From: an uncultured Treponema sp.
Lineage (GTDB): Bacteria > Spirochaetota > Spirochaetia > Treponematales > Treponemataceae
Reading direction: 5' to 3'
Length of the DNA stretch: 5,130 bases
Assembly: GCA_905372205.1 (NCBI GenBank)
Contig: CAJPOH010000095.1
Coordinates: 1-5,130 of the forward strand
The translations under genes and the position numbers were made by a program. The notes under the pieces are model-generated. The model searched no databases. It saw only the letters and a list, made by a program, of their open reading frames with translations, and was not told where the DNA came from. This document shows positions 1 through 5,096 of this stretch, in pieces (position 1 is the stretch's first letter; each line of letters begins with the position of its first letter).

Positions 1-26
1 AAAATAAATAGATAAGGAGAAAAATT

Positions 27-230
27 ATGATAGAAGTTGATGCACGTGGGCTTTCTTGCCCCGAACCGGTGGTTCGTACAAAAAAAGCATTTGAAAAAAA
101 TACTTCATTCAGTGTTCTAGTTGATAACGAAACAGCAAAAGAAAATGTAGTGCGTTTTTGCAATAATATGAAAGCAAAAACTGTCATTTCAGCTATTGAT
201 GATGGTTGGAAGATTGAAGTTTCTAAATGA
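27..230 (+). CDS. TusA/SirA-family sulfur (or selenium) carrier protein, YedF-like N-domain only
   Basis: This 67-residue protein is a TusA-family cytoplasmic carrier, a family that passes persulfide sulfur (or, in YedF-like members, possibly selenium) on a conserved cysteine. The family signature is at residues 5-14: [10 protein letters not shown], with the carrier Cys11 inside the CPxP motif at the start of the first helix. The segment [12 protein letters not shown] (33-44) resembles the TusA half of YedF proteins more than E. coli TusA. A second Cys lies at 45. YedF proteins carry a C-terminal DsrE-like domain that is absent here; the 67-residue length is close to that of a single TusA domain. 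The start is supported by AAGGAGA at 14-20, 6 nt upstream of the ATG. Its TGA stop overlaps the next ATG (ATGA), implying translational coupling. The family is secure; the substrate (S or Se) and the recipient are inferred from context only. Confidence 0.93.
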   Translation: MIEVDARGLSCPEPVVRTKKAFEKNTSFSVLVDNETAKENVVRFCNNMKAKTVISAIDDGWKIEVSK

Positions 231-481
231 TAAAAGAATATGTCATCACTTTTCACACTCATTATGAGGCTATTCTTTGCAAGCGTAGCCTTGAAGGTGT
301 GGCAAAAGAAGGTGTAAAGCTAATCAAGATGATTCCCGTTCCTCGTGAGTTGAGTTCCAGTTGTGGCACTGCAATTAGGCTTGAAACAGAATCTTCCTTT
401 GACGCGAGCGTGTTCTCTAGTATTGAACACGATGAAGTTTTTATGCTTAGCAAGGATGGCACTTATTTGGTTGTTAGATAG
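227..481 (+). CDS. DUF3343 protein (putative Se/S carrier-like), first copy
   Basis: An 84-residue cytoplasmic protein of the DUF3343 family, named in Pfam as putative Se/S carrier protein-like because members sit beside or fused to TusA/YedF-type proteins. The family is uncharacterised biochemically as far as I know. The diagnostic part is P-R-E-L-S-S-S-C-G (39-47), with Cys46 followed by Gly in the position conserved in the second copy at 2076-2333. The only other Cys is 18. The N-terminal beta strand and HTHYEA helix (10-15) match the usual beta-alpha start in which the protein reads as looking like a small ferredoxin-like fold. It overlaps the TusA-like gene by 4 bp and has no strong Shine-Dalgarno of its own (only GAAG near 216), so translation is likely coupled. 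A terminator follows directly. The family call is good; a carrier role is inference. Confidence 0.88.
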   Translation: MIKEYVITFHTHYEAILCKRSLEGVAKEGVKLIKMIPVPRELSSSCGTAIRLETESSFDASVFSSIEHDEVFMLSKDGTYLVVR

Positions 482-491
482 TTATTTTGGG

Positions 492-536
492 CTATTCATA
501 TTTATAAGAGAAAATATGAATAGTTTAATTTATTTT
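492..536 (+). terminator. AT-rich intrinsic terminator after the TusA-DUF3343 pair
   Basis: A perfect 12-bp inverted repeat, CTATTCATATTT (492-503) with AAATATGAATAG (512-523), surrounds an 8-nt loop and is followed by the T-rich tail TTTAATTTATTTT (524-536). It begins 11 nt after the stop codon of the first DUF3343 gene. The stem has only three G-C pairs, so it may be leaky. A G·T pair could extend the base by one. Confidence 0.7.
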
Positions 537-544
537 GGAGATGT

Positions 545-572
545 TTGATATGTTATTCATCACTTTGATAAT
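545..572 (+). promoter_or_regulatory. Candidate sigma70-type promoter for the reductase operon
   Basis: TTGATA (545-550) and GATAAT (567-572) each match the -35 and -10 consensus at five of six positions and are separated by 16 nt. The site lies immediately downstream of the terminator at 492-536 and upstream of a long leader, where a new promoter would be expected. The predicted transcription start is near 579. In AT-rich DNA such matches occur by chance, so this rests mainly on position. Confidence 0.45.
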
Positions 573-592
573 GAAATGAAATCGTTGAAGCG

Positions 593-618
593 TAGGCTTT
601 AAGCAGAGGTCTGCTTTA
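593..618 (+). repeat. Short imperfect repeat, copy 1 (in leader hairpin H1)
   Basis: This 26-nt segment matches 5071-5096 at 19 of 26 positions without gaps, including 14 of the first 16. Both copies can form a small hairpin. This copy overlaps H1 of the leader; the other begins at the stop codon of the last gene. It may be a shared regulatory element or chance in AT-rich DNA. Confidence 0.25.
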
Positions 619-733
619 ATGATGTATCTGTGGAAAGTGAGGTAACTATGAACTAAAAAATCCTCTCTCTTTCCACAAGACTTAAATCAGTTATTTTAAA
701 CCTTGTCAGAATTATTCTATAAGACAGGGTTTT

Positions 734-738
734 AGGAG
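734..738 (+). promoter_or_regulatory. Ribosome binding site that selects the start of the first reductase
   Basis: AGGAG at 734-738 is one base away from the ATG at 740 but 7 nt from the in-frame ATG at 746. Normal spacing therefore favours 746 as the real start, making the protein two residues shorter than the longest frame. The site lies just 3' of hairpin H3 (698-732), so folding of H3 could affect ribosome access. Confidence 0.75.
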
Positions 739-745
739 TATGTAT

Positions 746-2020
746 ATGGCTGATAACAGAAAGATGTGGGAAGATCTGGGGATGGATCTTCAAACACACG
801 ATATGCTCTGTGCAGTGTTGCCACAGGCATTCGGAGATGTGTTCTTATCTCAAGGCAATCGCCCTGAAGGTATGGACTATTTTAACATGGTTGTTGCCGA
901 CATTCACGGCATAAGACCAGCGGAACTTGTGGAGTTTCAAAAGAAGGGCGGAAAAGTTGTAGGCTCTTTTTGCATTCACGTGCCTGATGAAGTGGTTGTA
1001 GCGGGTGGAGCTATTGCAACAGGGCTTTGTAGTGGCTCTCAATTTTGGGTACCTGGTGGAGAGAAAGTCTTACCTACGGCGACTTGCCCTTTAATCAAGG
1101 CTTCTCTAGGAGCTCGTTTTGACCGCACATGTCCATTCTTTAGGATATGCGACTTATTCACTGGCGAGACTACTTGCGATGGCAAGAAAAAAGCATGGGA
1201 GATATTGGCAGAAGACGCTTCTATGTATATCATGGACATTCCACAAATGAAGCGTCCAGAAGACTATGAAAAATGGGCAAAAGAAATTAAAAATTACATC
1301 AAGCGTATTGAAGAACTCACAGGAAACACAATCACAGAAAAGTCATTAAAAGATGCAATTATTCTTCTAAACAATAAGAGGCGTGCGTTGCAACGCTTAA
1401 ACAATTTTAGAAAGAATGAATATATTCCAATTTCGGGAAAAGATGTGTTACTTATTCATCAAATTGCATTCTATGATGATCCCACTCGATTTACAACAAT
1501 GGTGAATAAACTTTGCGATGAACTTGAAAAGCGTAAAGCTGAAAAGGTTGGTGTTTTTAAGGCTGGCACTAAGAGAATCCTTTTGACGGGTACCCCGCTT
1601 TCTATTCCAAACTGGAAGATGCACCATATTATTGAGACTTCAGGCGGTGCTGTTGTTTGTGAGGAAATGTGTACAGGCATTCGCTATTGCGAAGCTTTAG
1701 TTGAAGAAAGTGGCAATACTATGGACGAGATGGTGAATAATCTGACAAATCGCTATCTAGGACACATCAATTGTGCATGTTTTACTCCAAACAAAGCTCG
1801 AATTGGAGATATTATTCGTCTTGCAAAAGAATACAAAGTTGATGGAGTTATTGACCTTAATTTGAAGTTCTGCAACATCTATGACACAGAAGGTTATTTT
1901 GTTGAAAAAGAACTCAAAAAAGAAGGAATTCCGTGTTTGGGCATTGAAACAGACTACACCGACGAAGATGCAGAGCAATTAAAGACTAGAATTGGAGCTT
2001 TTATTGAAATGCTAAGATAG
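746..2020 (+). CDS. Double-cubane-cluster anaerobic reductase (HgdB/BadD-like 2-hydroxyacyl-CoA dehydratase superfamily)
   Basis: A 424-residue cytoplasmic iron-sulfur protein of the HgdB superfamily. Its pattern matches the double-cubane-cluster proteins, which hold an [Fe8S9] cluster and perform ATP-dependent reductions when charged by an HgdC-like activase; acetylene is a known test substrate in Carboxydothermus. Numbered from the ATG at 746, the N-domain has Cys76, 95, 114, 129, 135 and 144 (the last in C-D-G-K). A helical segment spans about 150-270. The C-domain begins with L-L-T-G-T-P (279-284) and has C-T-G (309-311), C-A-C (343-345), V-D-G-V-I-D (365-370), Cys376 and E-T-D-Y (401-404). 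Eight cysteines are shared with the second reductase at 2358-3518: 76, 95, 114, 129, 144, 309, 343, 376. Relative to that paralog it has an N-terminal extension of about 35 residues. The start follows the AGGAG at 734-738. A terminator-like hairpin follows. The family is secure; double-cubane is likely; the physiological substrate is unknown. Confidence 0.92.
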   Translation: MADNRKMWEDLGMDLQTHDMLCAVLPQAFGDVFLSQGNRPEGMDYFNMVVADIHGIRPAELVEFQKKGGKVVGSFCIHVPDEVVVAGGAIATGLCSGSQFWVPGGEKVLPTATCPLIKASLGARFDRTCPFFRICDLFTGETTCDGKKKAWEILAEDASMYIMDIPQMKRPEDYEKWAKEIKNYIKRIEELTGNTITEKSLKDAIILLNNKRRALQRLNNFRKNEYIPISGKDVLLIHQIAFYDDPTRFTTMVNKLCDELEKRKAEKVGVFKAGTKRILLTGTPLSIPNWKMHHIIETSGGAVVCEEMCTGIRYCEALVEESGNTMDEMVNNLTNRYLGHINCACFTPNKARIGDIIRLAKEYKVDGVIDLNLKFCNIYDTEGYFVEKELKKEGIPCLGIETDYTDEDAEQLKTRIGAFIEMLR

Positions 2021-2028
2021 TTGTCTTT

Positions 2029-2059
2029 AAGAGAGGAAGCTTTTGTTTCCTCTCTTTTT
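2029..2059 (+). terminator. Strong intrinsic terminator-like hairpin inside the gene cluster
   Basis: AAGAGAGGAA (2029-2038) pairs perfectly with TTCCTCTCTT (2047-2056). Two further pairs, G2039·T2046 and C2040-G2045, close a TTTT loop, and the stem runs into TTTTT (2055-2059). This is a textbook intrinsic terminator shape, 8 nt after the first reductase stop. The Shine-Dalgarno AAGGAG of the next gene starts at 2060, directly after the T-run. Confidence 0.85.
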
Positions 2060-2075
2060 AAGGAGCTAAAGACTT

Positions 2076-2333
2076 ATGAAAAACTATTATGTTTTGTTTG
2101 AAGATTCTAAAACCGCTTGTTCTCTCTATTCTGAAATAAAAAAGCAAGGCATAAAATGCACACCTAGCCCAACTCCGCGTCAAGCTGATGTTTGTTGTGG
2201 AGTTAGCATTCTTTATTATAAAAGTGATGATAGAAGCCTAATAGAAGAAACTTCAAAACGAACAGGTCTTTCTATACAAGGCTTTTGGGAATGTGAAAAT
2301 GATGATAACCCTGAAAGAAATAAGTTTTGCTAG
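2076..2333 (+). CDS. DUF3343 protein (putative Se/S carrier-like), second copy, Cys-rich
   Basis: An 85-residue DUF3343 protein, diverged from the copy at 227-481. The shared signature is P-R (34-35) followed by D-V-C-C-G-V-S (38-44); Cys41 corresponds to Cys46 of the first copy. It has six cysteines (15, 28, 40, 41, 73, 85) against two in the other, including a vicinal Cys-Cys pair and a C-terminal residue that is itself Cys, which would suit transfer of a persulfide or selenide along a flexible tail. That role is inference. The start has AAGGAG at 2060-2065, 10 nt upstream, a slightly long spacing imposed by the terminator T-run just before it. The YjiM-like gene follows 24 nt after its stop, so it is probably co-transcribed with that gene and the activase. 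The family call is good; function is not established. Confidence 0.87.
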   Translation: MKNYYVLFEDSKTACSLYSEIKKQGIKCTPSPTPRQADVCCGVSILYYKSDDRSLIEETSKRTGLSIQGFWECENDDNPERNKFC

Positions 2334-2357
2334 TTCTTCTTATTTAAGGAAAGAAAT

Positions 2358-3518
2358 ATGAATAAAGAAAAATTTCCATTACCTAAGGCTTTTGAAGAGT
2401 TTACAGGGGCAAGACGTGAAGGATTTCTCAAAATGAAAAACCTGAAAGAGTCTGGAGCTAAAGTAGTTGGTGCATATTGCACTTATACTCCGCTCGAGAT
2501 AATCTACGCTGCAGGACTCGTTCCTGTTTCTTTATGTTCTTCTAGTAACGATGCAATTCGTCATGCAGAAATTGATCTACCTAAAAACTTATGTCCTTTA
2601 ATTAAAGCAAGCTATGGCGTGGCTGTTAGTGATACTTGTCCATATTTTTATTTTGCTGATTTAATTGTGGGAGAGACAACCTGTGATGGCAAGAAAAAAA
2701 TGTATGAACTTATGGGAAAAGTCAAAGATACCTATATTTTGCAATTACCTCAAAGGTATGATGATGAAGCATCTTTTAAGTTATGGTTAAATGAGCTTTA
2801 TAAATTTAAAAATGAACTTGAAAAAAGATTTGAGGTGAGTATTACAGAGGAAAAACTTAGAGATGCAGTTAGAATGGGAAATATAGAAAGAGAAAACTTA
2901 AAAAACTTCTTTGAATTAGGTCGCCTTAATCCTATTCCATTGAGTGGTGCTGATATGAGTGCAATTCAAGAAGGCTTTGGTTTTAATTTTGAAAGAGAAA
3001 AACGAAATGCTGACTTAAAACTTAAAACAATTGAGATTTATAAAAAATGGGAAAAAGAATTAAAAGGAACTAAATCAAAACGTCCACGTATTTTGATAAC
3101 AGGTTGTCCAGTTATAGGAGTTCGTGAAAAGATATTAAAGGCAATTGAAAAAGCTGGCGGGGACATTGTAGTTTATGAAAATTGTAGTGGCGTTAGAGAA
3201 AAGATGGAATTGATAGATGAAAATATTGATCCAATGGAAGCAATTGCAAGAAAATATCTTAATGTTTGTTGTTCTGTAATGAGTCCAAACCCAAAACGTT
3301 TTAATGAATTGGATTCCTTAATTGATGAATACGAGGTTGATGGTGTTATTGAAATAGTTTTGCAAGCATGCCATACTTTTGCGATAGAAGCCACATCAGT
3401 GAATAAATTTGTTTCAGAGAAAAAAAATAAGCCATATATGTACATAGAGTCGGACTATTCGATGGAAGATTCTGGACAAGTTTCAACCAGAATTGAAGCC
3501 TTTATGGAAATATTGTAG
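2358..3518 (+). CDS. yjiM: YjiM-like double-cubane-cluster reductase (HgdB superfamily), second paralog
   Basis: A 386-residue protein close in length and motif order to E. coli YjiM, a member of the double-cubane HgdB-like family without an assigned physiological substrate. Cys41, 60, 79, 94 and 109 lie in the N-domain, with E-T-T-C-D-G-K-K-K at 106-114. P-I-P-L-S-G (192-197) marks the middle. The C-domain starts R-I-L-I-T-G-C-P (244-251), followed by E-N-C-S-G (274-278), C-C-S-V (304-307), V-D-G-V-I-E (328-333), L-Q-A-C-H-T (335-340) and E-S-D-Y (364-367). Where the first reductase has C-x-C (343-345), this one has C-C-x-V, so one cysteine is shifted by two residues. AAGGA at 2346-2350 is 7 nt from the ATG. 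The activase begins 23 nt downstream, the same gene order as E. coli yjiM-yjiL. It may act as its own homodimer or pair with the first reductase. Symbol by family resemblance only. Confidence 0.9.
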   Translation: MNKEKFPLPKAFEEFTGARREGFLKMKNLKESGAKVVGAYCTYTPLEIIYAAGLVPVSLCSSSNDAIRHAEIDLPKNLCPLIKASYGVAVSDTCPYFYFADLIVGETTCDGKKKMYELMGKVKDTYILQLPQRYDDEASFKLWLNELYKFKNELEKRFEVSITEEKLRDAVRMGNIERENLKNFFELGRLNPIPLSGADMSAIQEGFGFNFEREKRNADLKLKTIEIYKKWEKELKGTKSKRPRILITGCPVIGVREKILKAIEKAGGDIVVYENCSGVREKMELIDENIDPMEAIARKYLNVCCSVMSPNPKRFNELDSLIDEYEVDGVIEIVLQACHTFAIEATSVNKFVSEKKNKPYMYIESDYSMEDSGQVSTRIEAFMEIL

Positions 3519-3541
3519 ACTAAAATAATCGGAGACTTCCC

Positions 3542-4294
3542 ATGTATTATGTTGGAATAGATATTGGTTCTACGGCAAGTAAGACAGTAGTTATGGATGA
3601 AGAAAAGGTTGAGATTTTGCACCAAAAGATTGTTCCATCTGGCTGGAATAGTAAAGAAACAGGGCAGAATATTTTGGAATGGGTAAAAGAAGTTGTAGAA
3701 GGAGAAGAAATTGTCGTAACTGCTACAGGATATGGAAGAATTAGTGTTCCTTTTGCAGACAAAACTGTTACAGAAATTACCTGTCATGGAAAAGGTGCTT
3801 ACTTTCTTTATAAAAAGGATATAACTGTAATAGACATTGGTGGGCAAGATACAAAAGTTATTCTTTTAAAAGATGGACAGGTTATTGACTTTATTATGAA
3901 TGATAAATGTTCTGCAGGCACAGGAAAGTTTTTAGAAATTATGGCAAATAGGCTGGGATTAAACTTAAATGAAATGTTTAATTTTGCAAAAGAAGGGAAA
4001 GACATCAATCTTTCTTCTACATGTACTGTTTTTGCAGAATCAGAAGTTATTTCGCTGATGGGAAAGGGTACGCCAAGAGAAGACATTGCAAAGGGTGTGA
4101 TCAATCAAATTGTTGCAAAAGTTGTTTCGTTAGTGAATAGAAAGCCTCCCACTGATGAATATTTTTTGACAGGTGGTTTTAGCAAAAGTTCTTTTGTTAT
4201 AAGTGAGATAGAAAAGAAATTGAAGAAAAGTGTCTTTTCACACGAAAATGCTGTTTATGCAGGTGCCATAGGGGCTGCTCTTTTAGGAAAATAA
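3542..4294 (+). CDS. yjiL: ATP-dependent activase/reductase component (HgdC/BadF/YjiL-type, ASKHA fold)
   Basis: A 250-residue ASKHA-fold ATPase that donates electrons to HgdB-type partners. As a homodimer it holds one [4Fe-4S] cluster between subunits and uses ATP-driven movement to lower the donor potential. Phosphate-1 motif: G-I-D-I-G-S-T-A-S-K-T (5-15). T-G-Y-G-R is at 62-66. Phosphate-2 motif: I-D-I-G-G-Q-D-T-K (97-105). Cluster ligands are expected to be Cys123 in K-C-S-A-G-T-G (122-128) and Cys161 in C-T-V-F-A-E-S-E (161-168), matching the two ligands per subunit known in HgdC. The adenosine motif is L-T-G-G-F-S (209-214), and the end is A-G-A-I-G-A-A-L-L-G. The length is normal and no key residue is missing. 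GGAG at 3531-3534 is 7 nt from the start. It is the only activase in the window, so it probably serves both reductases and perhaps the half-length paralog. Confidence 0.95.
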   Translation: MYYVGIDIGSTASKTVVMDEEKVEILHQKIVPSGWNSKETGQNILEWVKEVVEGEEIVVTATGYGRISVPFADKTVTEITCHGKGAYFLYKKDITVIDIGGQDTKVILLKDGQVIDFIMNDKCSAGTGKFLEIMANRLGLNLNEMFNFAKEGKDINLSSTCTVFAESEVISLMGKGTPREDIAKGVINQIVAKVVSLVNRKPPTDEYFLTGGFSKSSFVISEIEKKLKKSVFSHENAVYAGAIGAALLGK

Positions 4295-4299
4295 AGAAA

Positions 4300-5073
4300 A
4301 TGCAGATTGACAAAGACTTTTTGGTGGAACTCCGTCGCAATGCTTACGTTGAATGTACTGAAAATTATTTAAGTACTAACACTGTTGTAGGCATTTTTGG
4401 AGATGGACTACCTGAAGAATTATTTTATGCTTGTAGGGTAGTTCCTATTCCAATTGAGGGAGTTGATTCTCATATTTTTAAGTTTGGAAAAGAAGGGGAA
4501 GGCTCAGGCTTTTGCGATGTTATCAAAAGCACACTCATATATCTTACAACACAAAAATGTCCAATTTTATACTCTTGCAAGATGTATGTTTTAGAAGATG
4601 TTTGTCGCAATTTTGCCAGCACATTAAAAGCCAATACTGAAAAGCCTGTTTTGGTATATAAAAGTGAAGAAGAACTAATTGAAACTCTTTGTAGAGTTTA
4701 TGGTACACAGTATGACAAATCAATTAGGCAAAATGCAAAGAGTGATTTGGATTATATCAAAAGTGTTTTAGAAAAATTAACTTACTATTCTGATGCTAGT
4801 GTGGAAGAACTTTTTTTGCTTGAGTTTTATTCAAAGTACATGACTAGTCTATCTGATAGGAAAAACTATTTTGAAGTACTTGAGAAAGAGGGGAGTTTTC
4901 ATAAAGAAAAAAACGTCATTGAAGAAATTCCATGCCTTTGTCCTCGTGGCAATTATAAATCTATTTGTGATGAGGCAATTTCTACTAACTCTCGAATAAC
5001 TCGTGTGTTTGATAGTGCTGAATATGGCTATGCGGATTGTATTTTTGAGTGTAAAAAACAAAAGAATTACTAG
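4300..5073 (+). CDS. Half-length, Cys-rich HgdB-like paralog of unknown function
   Basis: A 257-residue protein with 12 cysteines that I do not recognise as a named family but that aligns with the first part of the reductases. T-V-V-G-I-F-G-D-G-L-P-E-E (28-40) matches the strand-loop that holds K-V-V-G-S-F-C-I-H-V-P-D-E in the first reductase. Cys72, 87, 93 and 102 have exactly the spacing (15, 6, 9) of Cys114, 129, 135 and 144 there. Two earlier N-domain cysteines and the D-G-K after the fourth are lost. A helical stretch follows (about 120-205), then C-L-C-P (212-215), which may be a remnant of the C-domain start, and a tail with Cys223, 247 and 251. The rest of the C-domain is absent. The frame is clean, so it is a settled short form rather than an obvious pseudogene. 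It starts 5 nt after the activase stop, with only a weak AGGA at 4285-4288, suggesting coupling. Possible roles are accessory subunit, cluster scaffold or adaptor; none is shown. Confidence 0.75.
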   Translation: MQIDKDFLVELRRNAYVECTENYLSTNTVVGIFGDGLPEELFYACRVVPIPIEGVDSHIFKFGKEGEGSGFCDVIKSTLIYLTTQKCPILYSCKMYVLEDVCRNFASTLKANTEKPVLVYKSEEELIETLCRVYGTQYDKSIRQNAKSDLDYIKSVLEKLTYYSDASVEELFLLEFYSKYMTSLSDRKNYFEVLEKEGSFHKEKNVIEEIPCLCPRGNYKSICDEAISTNSRITRVFDSAEYGYADCIFECKKQKNY

Positions 5074-5096
5074 GCTTAAAGCAAAGACGGACTTTA
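5071..5096 (+). repeat. Short imperfect repeat, copy 2 (at the end of the last gene)
   Basis: This is the partner of 593-618 (19 of 26 identical). It starts in the stop codon of the last gene. CTTAAAG (5075-5081) can pair with CTTTAGG (5092-5098) with one G·T pair around a 10-nt loop. No T-run follows at once, so it does not look like a normal terminator. Confidence 0.25.

Larger units (their letters stand above)
579..745 (+). promoter_or_regulatory. Structured 5' leader with competing hairpins (possible cis-regulatory RNA)
   Basis: Three local hairpins can be read. H1: AAGCAGA (601-607) with TCTGCTT (610-616), effectively six pairs closing the loop AGGT. H2: TGTGGAAAG (629-637) with CTTTCCACA (669-677), nine perfect pairs, continued by GAGG (639-642) with CCTC (662-665) across a small internal loop and a 19-nt apical loop. 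H3: AAACCTTGTC (698-707) with GACAGGGTTT (723-732), ten pairs including one G·T, ending two bases before the ribosome binding site. In addition 611-619 can pair with 682-690 at eight of nine positions, enclosing H2 and excluding H1. That gives two mutually exclusive states. I do not recognise a known riboswitch class. The fold was read by eye, without energy calculation, and the 5' end depends on the candidate promoter. Confidence 0.45.

Noticed and set aside
228..230. TGA at the end of the TusA-like gene considered as a selenocysteine codon, given the selenium context.
   Set aside because: The next codon is TAA, so read-through would add one residue only, and the ATGA overlap explains the TGA as a normal coupled stop. 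No other in-frame TGA interrupts a gene here.
363..548. A 61-codon + strand frame overlapping the first DUF3343 gene.
   Set aside because: It is a shadow of the real gene in another frame, has no ribosome binding site and matches no family.
541..602. Two very short overlapping frames (ATG541-TGA579 and ATG576-TAA602), the first with a GGAG just upstream, considered as leader peptides.
   Set aside because: They begin before or at the predicted transcription start near 579, have no regulatory codon run, and the first has a ribosome site too close to its ATG. They are not supported.
698..733. Hairpin H3 as an intrinsic terminator before the first reductase.
   Set aside because: Only four T residues follow and the stem has a G·T pair and a 15-nt loop. 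It is better treated as a leader structure near the ribosome site.
2334..2357. Weak pairing between TTCTT and AAGAA flanking the ribosome site of the YjiM-like gene.
   Set aside because: It is a short A/T-only stem expected by chance, with no reason to call it regulatory.
3455..3847. A 130-codon minus-strand frame opposite the activase start.
   Set aside because: It lies antisense to well-supported activase motifs, has low-complexity F/S/N-rich composition, and has no ribosome binding site context; it is an AT-rich shadow.
4300..5073. The last gene as a decayed pseudogene of a full-length reductase.
   Set aside because: The frame is uninterrupted, four cysteines keep exact spacing and there is no remaining C-domain coding sequence after the stop within the window. 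A fixed short form is simpler, although the window ends 57 nt later.
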